Source: Paenibacillus nuruki (GTDB taxonomy: Bacteria; Bacillota; Bacilli; Paenibacillales; Paenibacillaceae). Taken from it: a stretch of DNA of 64,000 nucleotides. Under the pieces are notes generated by a model that had not been told where the DNA came from, made no database searches, and was given only the letters and a program-made list of their open reading frames with translations. The stretch covers positions 248,001 through 312,000 of the forward strand of contig NZ_MDER01000031.1 in the NCBI RefSeq assembly GCF_001721045.1, in the 5' to 3' direction. The translations under genes and the position numbers were made by a program. Within the stretch, counting starts at the first letter, position 1; each line of letters opens with the position of its first letter. This document shows positions 1 to 8,394 of the stretch, piece after piece.

Positions 1-1
1 T

Positions 2-556
2 GAATATCGTTCACTGGGTCCGCTTGCTAGTATGTTATTGCCTTTTCTCAAATCCTTTATTCCTCCTTTGCCTACGATTGTGATTTTGGGGGTAAATGCG
101 GCAGTGTATGGATTGTGGGTTGGATTTTTGTATTCATGGATTGGGATTACGGCAGGTTCGCTGACTGCTTTTTGGTTGGTACGTAAGTTGTCTGAACATC
201 GATATTTATCCCGCTTGGTACGTAATCCCAAAGTAGTCAGTACACGGCGTTGGATTCGGAATAATGGATTTAATTATATTTTTTTGTTGAGTCTTTTTCC
301 TGTAGGTCCGTTTACGTTGTTAAATGTAGCGGCTGGACTGAGCGGGATTCGATTTCGTTCGTTTCTGATTGCGATTATTTTCGGTAGAGGGATTATGGTA
401 TTTGCGGTTTCCTTTATTGGTGCAGACTTGTCTCGTTATCGTGAAAATCCGTGGAATCTGTTGTTAGTGTTATTGTTTGTGATTATTTGCTTTGTATGTA
501 GCCGTAGTATTGAGGCTTGGTTTAGTCGCCGCGATTCACTTACTGAACAACCATAG
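2..556 (+). CDS. TVP38/TMEM64 (VTT domain) membrane protein, 5' partial
   Basis: Integral membrane protein of the TVP38/TMEM64 (VTT, DedA-related) family. These proteins are multi-pass membrane proteins, some linked to lipid scrambling or transport; the substrate here is unknown. The reading frame is open from base 2 without a start, and the residues encoded before the first ATG at 32 (EYRSLGPLAS) align with QYRAIGPWLS of the next gene, so the true start lies left of the window. At least 185 residues are visible. The FIPPLPT segment, GLWVGFLYSWIG and the AAGLSGI segment are shared with the downstream paralogue. Four to five hydrophobic segments are followed by a short charged tail. It is the first member of a tandem pair; the next gene starts about 107 bp downstream. 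Confidence 0.8.
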   Translation, partial: EYRSLGPLASMLLPFLKSFIPPLPTIVILGVNAAVYGLWVGFLYSWIGITAGSLTAFWLVRKLSEHRYLSRLVRNPKVVSTRRWIRNNGFNYIFLLSLFPVGPFTLLNVAAGLSGIRFRSFLIAIIFGRGIMVFAVSFIGADLSRYRENPWNLLLVLLFVIICFVCSRSIEAWFSRRDSLTEQP

Positions 557-663
557 TTGTTTTCTATTGTAAAAAATAACATAAAAGATACGTAGAATCG
601 AGAATTTAAAGGCATGATTGGGTAATGAAAGATATAGAATGATTGAACGAAAGGAACGTGGCT

Positions 664-1311
664 ATGGATATTGCACAATTTATGTCTTATCTCCAAGAAG
701 GTGATATTGATCATCTGATGGGTCAATACCGTGCTATCGGTCCGTGGCTTAGTATATTGCTTGCTTTTCTCCTATCTTTTATCCCGCCTTTGCCTACAAT
801 GGTTGTGATCGGACTGAATGTAGCGGCTTTTGGGTTATGGTCAGGTATATTGTACTCATGGATCGGTGTGATGAGTGGCGCTATCCTTGTATTCTGGTTA
901 GTGCGTAAACTTTCACATTACAAATATATCGATCGTTTTTCTCATAACAAAGGTGTGCAAAAAAGTATACGTTGGATGAAAAAAAATGGGTTTATGTATA
1001 TTTTTATGTTTAGTCTATTGCCGGTTGGTCTGTTTACGTTGCTTCATGTAGCGGCTGGACTAAGCGGAATCAAATTCCGTTCTTTTGCGATTGCCGCAGG
1101 GCTAGGACGAGGAATAATGATTTTTATCGTCTCGTTTATCGGAGCCGATTGGGCAAGTTATTTCCAACAGCCGTGGAAATTGTTTATTGTCGCCGCATTT
1201 GTTATTGTTGGATTTATTTTTATCCGCAAAGTGGAAGCTTGGTTTAGCAAACGGGAAGAATCAGAAGTATTGGATATCGAGCCTGAACCTCAAGCTTGTA
1301 AATCATCTTAA
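664..1311 (+). CDS. TVP38/TMEM64 (VTT domain) membrane protein
   Basis: A 215-residue multi-pass membrane protein, paralogue of the gene before it. A frame starting at TTG 643 is open, but the ATG at 664 is preferred because GAAAGGA lies about 9 bases upstream of it. The N-terminus is a short amphipathic stretch, followed by the conserved FIPPLPT and GLWSGILYSWIG segments, a basic loop (VRKLSHYKYIDRF) and the AAGLSGIKFRSF segment. The C-terminus is acidic and cytoplasmic in appearance. The two copies share most of their core, indicating a local duplication. Family membership is clear; the biochemical role is not. Confidence 0.85.
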   Translation: MDIAQFMSYLQEGDIDHLMGQYRAIGPWLSILLAFLLSFIPPLPTMVVIGLNVAAFGLWSGILYSWIGVMSGAILVFWLVRKLSHYKYIDRFSHNKGVQKSIRWMKKNGFMYIFMFSLLPVGLFTLLHVAAGLSGIKFRSFAIAAGLGRGIMIFIVSFIGADWASYFQQPWKLFIVAAFVIVGFIFIRKVEAWFSKREESEVLDIEPEPQACKSS

Positions 1312-1313
1312 AT

Positions 1314-1363
1314 CCAAAAAAAGCGTCTAATCTCAACCTATCGTTGGTAATAGACGCCTTTTT
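1314..1363. terminator. Bidirectional intrinsic terminator
   Basis: Arms GCGTCTA and TAGACGC, with an inner CAAC/GTTG pairing, flanked by A-rich and T-rich runs on both sides. It lies between the convergent VTT gene and gamma-glutamyltransferase gene and can serve both. Confidence 0.75.
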
Positions 1364-1486
1364 AATTACAATTATGTCGTTCATATCTAATCTAGATTCC
1401 TGTAGACGATCTATTGGATTTATTTATAGATCAAAACTATCTGAAACCTATAATTTAACTCGTATACCATTCTATATCCCTTCCAT

Positions 1487-3100
1487 TTACCAAGCTGCTA
1501 TCGTACCATCTGTTCTCCACTCTGTGCCACCGATCAATACACCTGTCTCGGGATCTCGTAAAATAATCTGTCCCCGACCAAATCCACCGACACTGTTAGC
1601 ACGTACGATATGATGCCCTTTGCGGATCAGACTTTGAGCCAGATGTTCAGGGAAATTCGGTTCAATTTCTATTGTTTTGCCTTCGACCCATTGCCAGCGT
1701 GGTGCATCCAGTGCCGCTTGTGGATGCAGATGGAAATCGATCATATTCATGATGACTTGTACATGACCTTGAGGTTGCATAAATCCACCCATCACGCCAA
1801 AAGGACCGATAGGCTGACCGTTTTTGGTCAAAAATCCCGGAATAATCGTATGATACGTCTTTTTCCCGGGTTCTAAGCGATTATCATGTGTTGGATCTAG
1901 AGAAAAAGAATGTCCTCGATTTTGCAGTCCAATTCCTGTCCCCGGAATCACGATCCCTGAGCCAAAACCCATATAGTTACTTTGGATATAGGACACCATA
2001 TTGCCTTCTTGATCTGCGGTTGCTAGATATACCGTTCCACTGGTTGTAGGTTTTCCTGCTTCTGGTTGTAACGCCTGTTCACCGATCAATGCACGTCGTT
2101 CATCAGCGTAATGATCGGATAATAAATCCTCTAATTTCATCGTCATTTTATCATGTTGTGTAATATATTTGAGTCCATCGCTAAATGCTAACTTCATCGC
2201 TTCCATCTGCTTATGGTGCGTATCTACCGTATCCCGACCTGCAAATTCATATCCTTTGAGTACATTAAGAGCGATCAATGCAATCAATCCTTGACCAGAC
2301 GGCGGAATTTCCCACACATCATAGCCTTTATACTGGACTCCAATCGGATCGACCCATTCAGGATAGTATGCCTCAAGATCTTCTTTACGCAAAAATCCGC
2401 CGTGCTGACGTGAGAATGTATCGATTTGGTCTGCTATTTCGCCACGATAAAAGGATTCTGCGCCTGTCTCGGCAATACTACGTAATGTCTTGGCATGATC
2501 TGGGGAACGCCACATTTCACCGATACGTGGCGCTCTTCCTTGCGGAGCAAACGTTGCAAACCAGTGCTGGTACTGATCTGCCGTTAATATTTTAGTGAAC
2601 CGTTCATACGCTAGATTCCAGTAATATCCTAACGTTGGCGATATCGGAAATCCTTGTTCTGCATAATCGATTGCCGGTTGAAGCACTTCAGTCAAAGGCA
2701 ATTTGCCAAACTTCTGTGAGAGTGCTTGCCATGCCGACGGTGCTCCCGGTACAGTCACTGGAATCCAACCGTGGGTCGGAATCTTATCATGCCCTGCTTG
2801 CTGAACCGCTTCAATAGAGATACTTTGGGGTGCAGGTCCATTGGCATTCAGTCCGTGGAGCTTGCCTTGCGTCCAGATGATAGCAAAAGCATCGCCTCCG
2901 ATGCCATTAGACGTTGGTTCAACAACAGTCAAACAAGCAGCTGTCGCAATGGCAGCATCAATCGCATTACCCCCTTTTTTCAACATATCCAATCCTGCTT
3001 GCGCAGCTAACGGTTGCGAAGTAGCGACCATGCCATTGTGAGCATAGACCGGTTGTCGTTCTGAAGCATAAGGATGAGATAACGGATCAAAAGGAATCAT
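1487..3100 (-). CDS. Gamma-glutamyltransferase family protein
   Basis: A 537-residue N-terminal nucleophile hydrolase that cleaves or transfers gamma-glutamyl groups (glutathione, polyglutamate and relatives), or a related acylase. The usual self-processing threonine is expected in the motif SGTVYLATADQEGN, which puts it at residue 356. GNAIDAAIA near residue 44 and the GSGIVIPGTGI segment fit the family. The start at 3100 is chosen because GGAGGT sits 4 bases upstream of that ATG, whereas the frame extended to 3127 has no such site. No obvious signal peptide is seen, so it resembles the cytoplasmic YwrD-type enzymes more than secreted Ggt. It is monocistronic and convergent with the VTT pair. 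Acylase specificity cannot be excluded. Confidence 0.9.
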   Translation of the reverse strand: MIPFDPLSHPYASERQPVYAHNGMVATSQPLAAQAGLDMLKKGGNAIDAAIATAACLTVVEPTSNGIGGDAFAIIWTQGKLHGLNANGPAPQSISIEAVQQAGHDKIPTHGWIPVTVPGAPSAWQALSQKFGKLPLTEVLQPAIDYAEQGFPISPTLGYYWNLAYERFTKILTADQYQHWFATFAPQGRAPRIGEMWRSPDHAKTLRSIAETGAESFYRGEIADQIDTFSRQHGGFLRKEDLEAYYPEWVDPIGVQYKGYDVWEIPPSGQGLIALIALNVLKGYEFAGRDTVDTHHKQMEAMKLAFSDGLKYITQHDKMTMKLEDLLSDHYADERRALIGEQALQPEAGKPTTSGTVYLATADQEGNMVSYIQSNYMGFGSGIVIPGTGIGLQNRGHSFSLDPTHDNRLEPGKKTYHTIIPGFLTKNGQPIGPFGVMGGFMQPQGHVQVIMNMIDFHLHPQAALDAPRWQWVEGKTIEIEPNFPEHLAQSLIRKGHHIVRANSVGGFGRGQIILRDPETGVLIGGTEWRTDGTIAAW

Positions 3101-3190
3101 AAGTACCTCCATAGGATGAATGATCAAAATAGTTATGTATTACTATAGTCTATTTGGAGTCATAATTAAATTAGATACTACGTTTAGAGT

Positions 3191-3457
3191 CTAATGAGTA
3201 AATAGAATGATTAAACCTATAACGAAATTGATAATTCCTACAATAATAAGACTACTCCTAGAAGAATAGGATAGTTTGAGACTTGGATTTATACGTAAGT
3301 CAATATACAGAGAAAACATATATAGTGATAGAAACAGTAAGACCAATCCTAATAAAAATGGTTTTCCCGGGACTACGAAAACGGTAATAGAGCTAATAAT
3401 CATAACCGTAGCAAAAAACCACTTTACTATCTTTATAGCCGATCTATTCCTATTCAA
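3191..3457 (-). CDS. Small three-TM membrane protein, unknown function
   Basis: An 88-residue protein with a basic N-terminus and three hydrophobic stretches (about 11-29, 33-52 and 68-86). The start is a TTG; GGGAGGAG lies 13 bases upstream, slightly long but the only Shine-Dalgarno in reach. I do not recognise a family. It lies alone between gamma-glutamyltransferase and the end of the pilus operon, on the same strand as both. Confidence 0.6.
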   Translation of the reverse strand: MNRNRSAIKIVKWFFATVMIISSITVFVVPGKPFLLGLVLLFLSLYMFSLYIDLRINPSLKLSYSSRSSLIIVGIINFVIGLIILFTH

Positions 3458-3564
3458 ATGATTTTGTTCTCCTCCCTTTAAAGATACAACCTATTTTAGG
3501 TAAATAAATTAAAAAATACAAATTCCGAACTAACATGATATACAGTTTAATAGAAAGATATATA

Positions 3565-3600
3565 CAAAAAAACTCTAAGCATGTCATACACTTAGAGTCT
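3565..3600 (-). terminator. Terminator of the pilus operon
   Basis: On the minus strand ACTCTAAG, an 11-base loop, CTTAGAGT and then a run of T. It follows pilO directly and ends the pilB-pilO transcription unit. Confidence 0.8.
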
Positions 3601-3636
3601 TAAAAATAGCGAAAGAAGATATTTCTTATACAACAT

Positions 3637-4206
3637 TTAAGGCGATGTATAATACGCAGTAAATGAAACATTCGCTGTCAAAATTGCACCTGATTTGCCG
3701 GGTGTATAGGGTTGTTGGAAACTAAAAGAATCGACGGTCATCAATCGAGGAAGCTTTTGTAATTGATTCATCCATTCCCGAATTTCCGTATATCCACCTT
3801 CCAATTCAGCATTCATCCGAATCTGTCCTACATTTACGCCTAGATTTTCAGCTGCAATCTCACCGCTAGTATTGCTATCAATATTAACGAATTCGACATC
3901 CGTGATACGAGCATAACTGTTCTGACTGACTTGTTGCAGCTGCAATAACAACTTTTCACTTGCTACTGCTGAAGGGATAGCCTCTTGGATCGCTTGCTGT
4001 GCATCGGTCGGCTGACCGCTTTTCAACTGAGCAATTTTCGTCTGAATCAGATTATACTCCTGTTGCATTTGGGTTAATTGATTATCATATTGTTGAGATT
4101 TTTGAGATAAGGGGTGAAGTACCCACATGTAAAAAGCCAATAAAATCACAAATAATAAAATAATACCTAGCAAGATCACATTACGATATTTATTGAGCTG
4201 TTCCAT
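3637..4206 (-). CDS. pilO: Type IV pilus inner-membrane alignment protein PilO-like
   Basis: A 189-residue bitopic protein, the PilO-type partner of PilM/PilN in the pilus assembly platform. It has a short basic N-terminus, one membrane helix (about residues 9-30), a coiled-coil stretch rich in Gln (about 35-60) and a small extracytoplasmic alpha/beta domain. The ATG at 4206 is preferred over the longer frame because a G-rich site (GGGAGGGGGGAT) precedes it. It overlaps the end of the pilM/N gene by 17 bp, which suggests translational coupling. It is the last gene before a terminator. Assignment rests on topology and position more than on sequence identity, since PilO proteins diverge greatly. 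Confidence 0.8.
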   Translation of the reverse strand: MEQLNKYRNVILLGIILLFVILLAFYMWVLHPLSQKSQQYDNQLTQMQQEYNLIQTKIAQLKSGQPTDAQQAIQEAIPSAVASEKLLLQLQQVSQNSYARITDVEFVNIDSNTSGEIAAENLGVNVGQIRMNAELEGGYTEIREWMNQLQKLPRLMTVDSFSFQQPYTPGKSGAILTANVSFTAYYTSP

Positions 4207-5782
4207 TTGGTATCCCCCCTCCCTCTGCTGGTGTAACGACAGAAGACGTTGCATACGTATCACCTGTTACACTTTGTGCTTGAAGATCAATCGTGTAGAT
4301 CACTAGATATAAGGAAGGCTGTCCTTTGGTCGATTTTACGGCTGAATCCACCGAGCTATCCCGAGTCGCTTTGTTGACAGTAGCTGATTCGACAAAAGGC
4401 ATACTTCTTAACTGCACCAGATAATTAGCCGCATCACTAAAATTACGCATACTTGTCGTCAATAATAGATTCGAACTCCGATTGTAGGAGATATCTCGAA
4501 TCATTCCGCTTTTCGGTAATTTTTGAGTCAGTGAATCGAGTATACTTACCACGTCTAACCGATAATTCATCACCGCATCAATCACAGTCTGGTTAGCCGT
4601 TGCTGAAGGACCACTACCATTCCATTTGGACAATTCTAGCTGTGCTAATGTATTCCGGTCGCTCCATTGCTGTATCGCACGCTCTTGTTCTGTCACTGTT
4701 CCACGCTCACTGATCATATAGAAAATAGCTCCACACATAGCAAGTACCCATAGGGCACTTAAGCCTACAGTCAAATAAGAAAATTGATTTTTTTCTCGCT
4801 TTTCTTGTGGTAACAGATTAATCGGTCGTGCATCTTCCCGGCGAAGAGCCGCACCGACAGCGACACGATAACTATTCAAATCAGGATCGGCTTGAAAAGC
4901 ATGTTGAGTCGTTTCAAGTTCGACAGCTTCGACTTGGATATCAGGTAGAGATTGACTTAATTCATGAGCTAACAATTCTCGTTCTTCAGGCAATCCTGTT
5001 ACAAAAATCTCTTCGATCTTAATCGAACCATCATGTAAGCTATATTGATAAAAGTTCAACATCCGTGAGATTTCAGGAATAATATCTTCAACCTGCTGAC
5101 GAGTTAATGAAGTATTCAGATCATCGAGCACTGAACTCTCGTCGAGTCCTCTAGTCGATTCTATACTGCGCATAAAGACAGGCTGTCCACTACGGAACAT
5201 ATAGATATCTAATAAATGATCGGTTAAATGAATTAGCATCGTATTAGCAAATGATCGTCCATGTTCAGTAATCACTGTTCTTGCTAGTGCGGTTGCAGAT
5301 AGCTCTACAGCAACGACTTTGATACCTGCTTCTCCCAACAGACTGATATAATCTTTAATCAACTGACTAGGTGCAGCAAATACAAGCAAGTGTGTATGTT
5401 CTTCATCAATAGACGTTACAATATAATCGTATACAGGATTTTCAAAAGGTAAGTGTAGCCCTGTCTCTACTTCCAATTCCACCAATTGACTGACTTGCTT
5501 GGCATTGGTACTTGGAATACTCATCGCGCGAACGAGAATACGAGAAGGTGGAATCGATAGTGTGACCGATTGCCCTTTTAACCCTTCCTCTGTCACCCAT
5601 TTGCGTAGTAGCTGATTCATCTTTTCGGTATCTACGATTTGATTCTCAACAATAACGCCTGAAGGAATCGGTAAAAACTTTTTACTTTCCAGTTCCCACT
5701 GCTTTTTCTTTTTTAAAGAAACATAGCGAATCTCTGTCTGTTCCAGCGATAAGCCGATGTGAGGTAAATTTCGTTGAAACAT
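4190..5782 (-). CDS. pilM: PilM-PilN fusion, type IV pilus assembly protein
   Basis: A 530-residue protein that joins two normally separate pilus platform subunits. Residues 1 to about 315 read as the actin-like ATPase PilM (GLSLEQTEIRYVSL at the start, then the VELEVETGLHLPF region). Residues 321-325 are INLLP, the hallmark N-terminus of PilN, followed by one membrane helix (about 336-357) and a PilN-like extracytoplasmic domain. In separate systems the cytoplasmic PilN peptide carrying this motif binds PilM; here it is covalently tethered. The ATG at 5782 has AGGAGGAGG upstream and that site overlaps the pilD stop. The C-terminus runs into pilO. No separate pilN exists in the operon, which supports a true fusion. 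Confidence 0.85.
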   Translation of the reverse strand: MFQRNLPHIGLSLEQTEIRYVSLKKKKQWELESKKFLPIPSGVIVENQIVDTEKMNQLLRKWVTEEGLKGQSVTLSIPPSRILVRAMSIPSTNAKQVSQLVELEVETGLHLPFENPVYDYIVTSIDEEHTHLLVFAAPSQLIKDYISLLGEAGIKVVAVELSATALARTVITEHGRSFANTMLIHLTDHLLDIYMFRSGQPVFMRSIESTRGLDESSVLDDLNTSLTRQQVEDIIPEISRMLNFYQYSLHDGSIKIEEIFVTGLPEERELLAHELSQSLPDIQVEAVELETTQHAFQADPDLNSYRVAVGAALRREDARPINLLPQEKREKNQFSYLTVGLSALWVLAMCGAIFYMISERGTVTEQERAIQQWSDRNTLAQLELSKWNGSGPSATANQTVIDAVMNYRLDVVSILDSLTQKLPKSGMIRDISYNRSSNLLLTTSMRNFSDAANYLVQLRSMPFVESATVNKATRDSSVDSAVKSTKGQPSLYLVIYTIDLQAQSVTGDTYATSSVVTPAEGGGIPNGTAQ

Positions 5783-5798
5783 AGGGGCTAACCTCCTC

Positions 5799-6590
5799 CT
5801 AACCAATAAGCGAAAGATATGCGTCTATTATCTGTGCTCCATACATAAAAGCAATTAAAGTGCCTGCTGCTAAAAAAGGACCAAATGGAATCGGTTGTTG
5901 CTTTTGCACTTTACCGAGTAGTCTTAATCCCATTCCTACTAGTGTTCCAAGTAAACACGCTATAAAAAGAGCAAGCAGAATATTTGAAAATCCGATGACC
6001 CATCCGTACAAAGCAAAAAGCTTTACATCGCCCATGCCCATCCCACCACGACTGATAAAGGCAATCAGCAACAAAATACCTCCACCTGCAATCGCTCCAC
6101 TCAGATGTGAAACGATACTAATCGTGCCAGGTAACCATACGACCATGATTAGAAAAATAGGAGCAAAAAAGAGTAACACTTTATTCGGAATTTTCATCAC
6201 TTGTAGATCCGATAAAGTAATAATCACTGACAAGCTCACCAATAACCAACCGATTAGTGTATCGCCAGTCCATCCAAAATGAAGAAATACCCATAGAAAT
6301 AGTAGACCTGTGATCGCTTCTCCGATTGGATATTGAATCGATATTCGTGTGTTACAATGCCGACACCGCCCTTTTGTACCGATATAACTAAGCACAGGAA
6401 TCATATCTAGCGCAGATAAACGGTGCTGACAATGTGAGCAACTGGACGGAGGGTGAACAATCGACTGCCCTTCAGGTACACGCCATGCAACCACATGGAA
6501 AAAGGAACCCAATACCATACCCAGTACAACAATATAGATATTTATCCATAACATCATATCCATTGTGATGTAATCTACTTTCTTATTCAT
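5799..6590 (-). CDS. pilD: Prepilin peptidase (A24 family)
   Basis: A 263-residue membrane aspartyl protease that cleaves and usually N-methylates type IV prepilins, so it should process the PilA, PilV and PilW-type products of this locus. Visible features are the GSFFHVVAWRVP N-terminal motif, the zinc-type CSHC/CRHC tetracysteine loop, the SDLQVMKIPN aspartate and the GMGMGDVKL aspartate motif, plus about seven or eight membrane helices. The start is uncertain: ATGs at 6590, 6563 and 6557 are in frame and none has a strong ribosome binding site. The stop overlaps the ribosome binding site of the next gene. A hairpin at 6597-6626 separates it from pilA. Confidence 0.93.
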   Translation of the reverse strand: MNKKVDYITMDMMLWINIYIVVLGMVLGSFFHVVAWRVPEGQSIVHPPSSCSHCQHRLSALDMIPVLSYIGTKGRCRHCNTRISIQYPIGEAITGLLFLWVFLHFGWTGDTLIGWLLVSLSVIITLSDLQVMKIPNKVLLFFAPIFLIMVVWLPGTISIVSHLSGAIAGGGILLLIAFISRGGMGMGDVKLFALYGWVIGFSNILLALFIACLLGTLVGMGLRLLGKVQKQQPIPFGPFLAAGTLIAFMYGAQIIDAYLSLIG

Positions 6591-6596
6591 GATTTC

Positions 6597-6626
6597 AAAA
6601 AGACCGGAAACATGGTTCCGATCTTT
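6597..6626 (-). terminator. Intra-operon hairpin between pilA and pilD
   Basis: On the minus strand arms AAAAGAtCGGAA and TTCCGgTCTTTT, followed by TT. It sits just after pilA and just before pilD. It probably acts as a partial terminator or transcript-stabilising end, letting the major pilin be made in excess of the downstream assembly proteins. Confidence 0.6.
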
Positions 6627-6679
6627 TGTAGGTTTTTGATTCGTTTATGATTGAATGATTAGCTTTTAGCTATTGTTGT

Positions 6680-7138
6680 TTAGTTAGCTGCCGGAGTTGC
6701 GGGAGTTGCACTCAGAACTTGAGCCGCTGTGTATGCTCCATTTGTTGATCCCTGACCTACAGGTGCAAGAGTAACACTCACCAGCTCACCTTTTTCTGTA
6801 AATACTACAGTTGCAGCTGTTAATGTTTGTTTCGAACTTGGTAAGCTAGTATCAGCATTCAAATATCCAGTACTTGTCATGTTAGCCAATGTTACTGTTC
6901 TGTTTGCAACAGTAGTGAAATCGCCATTTTTCTCACCAATTACATACAGACGAGCTGAATTGTATACTTGCGAAGCTGTAGCTAAATCACCATTTGCTTT
7001 GGATTTATTAATAACATTACCGATCATTGGAATAGCGATAACAGCGATGATAGCCATAATAACGATAACAGCTAGCAACTCAATCAATGTAAACCCTTTT
7101 TCCTCTTTACCCATACGTTTCATCACTTTGCTCATCAT
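6680..7138 (-). CDS. pilA: Type IV major prepilin-like protein
   Basis: A 152-residue prepilin. The class III signal is textbook: a charged 15-residue leader ending in Lys-Gly, cleavage before Phe16, and Glu20 at mature position +5, followed by a roughly 20-residue hydrophobic helix. The remainder is a small, Ala/Thr-rich globular domain with repeated Pro-Ala near the C-terminus. GGAGG lies 8 bases before the ATG. It is flanked by pilC and pilD and followed by a hairpin, so it is the likely major subunit, though a ComGC-like role in DNA uptake is possible. No cysteine pair typical of some pilins is present. Confidence 0.9.
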   Translation of the reverse strand: MMSKVMKRMGKEEKGFTLIELLAVIVIMAIIAVIAIPMIGNVINKSKANGDLATASQVYNSARLYVIGEKNGDFTTVANRTVTLANMTSTGYLNADTSLPSSKQTLTAATVVFTEKGELVSVTLAPVGQGSTNGAYTAAQVLSATPATPAAN

Positions 7139-7188
7139 TTTGAATTCCTCCAGTTAATTAAATGTAGTGTTGTTCTTGATGTGAATAC

Positions 7189-8394
7189 TTACAGATTGTT
7201 ATACAGACTGAACATCGGTAGCATAATAGCTGCCACAATAATCCCGACAATAGCAGATAAAAAAGTAATCAATAACGGTTCAAGCAATGATTTGAGTCGA
7301 TCCACTGTATTGTCTACATCCATCTCGTAGAAATCAGCTACTTTACTCAGCATCTGATCCAGTGCACCTGTTTCTTCACCAATAGCAATCATTTGAGTCA
7401 CCATCGGTGGGAATACCCATGCTTTTTTAAGTGGTTCTGATAATGGATTTCCTTTACGCAATGACTCTCCTGCCTGACGCAAATACCCTTCGATCACTTT
7501 ATTGCCAGCTACTTCTTCTACAATAGTGAGCGCTTGTAGAATAGGTACTGAACTCGCATATAATGAGGAAAACGTACGAGCAAATTGAGCAATAGAGCCT
7601 TTTTGATTTAACTTTCCGAAAATAGGGACTTTGAGCTTGGCATAATCAATCCAATAGGCTCCCCGCTCCGAACGTTGAAGAATAATATAGGAAATGATAA
7701 GAAGCAGAAGTACCAATACCCAGATATACCACTGCTTTTGTAAACTATTACTGAGTGACAATACAATCACTGTAATTGCAGGTAACTTTGCATTCATCGA
7801 AGCAAACATATTTACAAATTGCGGAATAATGGCTGCCAGTAGATATACGGTTACTGCTACTGCTAGAAGACCCACAGTGACAGGATACGTCAATGCTGAT
7901 TTGATTTTTTCGCGTGTACCATGACGTTTTTCAAAATAAACAGCGAGACGATCTAACGTCCCTTCCAGATCACCCGATTCTTCACCCGCTCGTAACATGC
8001 TGATAAATAGCGGTGGAAAGACTTTCCGATGTTCTTGCATCGATTGTGACAAAGCAATTCCGCGCATCAGACTGGAATATACATCTTGTAACGTTTTGCG
8101 TAATACTTTACTTTCAGTCTGGTCGGCAAGGATTCGAGTGGCATCCAGAATCGTAACTCCTGCACGAATCAACGTCGAGAACTGCCTACAGAAAATAATG
8201 AAATGAATCGTTTTGACCGGACTACCAATATAGATTTCTTTGGAAAAAAGGGTCATCCGTCGTTCATTCAATGAAAATACAGTTAATCCACGCTTACGCA
8301 ATTCTTCCATAGCGGCTGTTTTGTCCGTTGCATTTAACGTACCTTTGAGCTGTTTGCCACTATTGGTTCGTACCTGATATTCAAATTGAGCCAT
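7189..8394 (-). CDS. pilC: Type IV pilus/type II secretion platform protein PilC (GspF family)
   Basis: A 401-residue polytopic inner-membrane platform protein. It shows the short N-terminal MAQFEYQVRTNSG beta-hairpin typical of the family, then two T2SSF repeats (about 60-190 and 265-395) each with the FxRxFSxLxxxG-type motif (FCRQFSTLIRAG and FARTFSSLYASS) and three membrane helices in all. The ATG overlaps the pilT stop as TAATG, so the two are translationally coupled. It should couple the PilB and PilT motors to the growing pilus. Confidence 0.95.
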   Translation of the reverse strand: MAQFEYQVRTNSGKQLKGTLNATDKTAAMEELRKRGLTVFSLNERRMTLFSKEIYIGSPVKTIHFIIFCRQFSTLIRAGVTILDATRILADQTESKVLRKTLQDVYSSLMRGIALSQSMQEHRKVFPPLFISMLRAGEESGDLEGTLDRLAVYFEKRHGTREKIKSALTYPVTVGLLAVAVTVYLLAAIIPQFVNMFASMNAKLPAITVIVLSLSNSLQKQWYIWVLVLLLLIISYIILQRSERGAYWIDYAKLKVPIFGKLNQKGSIAQFARTFSSLYASSVPILQALTIVEEVAGNKVIEGYLRQAGESLRKGNPLSEPLKKAWVFPPMVTQMIAIGEETGALDQMLSKVADFYEMDVDNTVDRLKSLLEPLLITFLSAIVGIIVAAIMLPMFSLYNNL

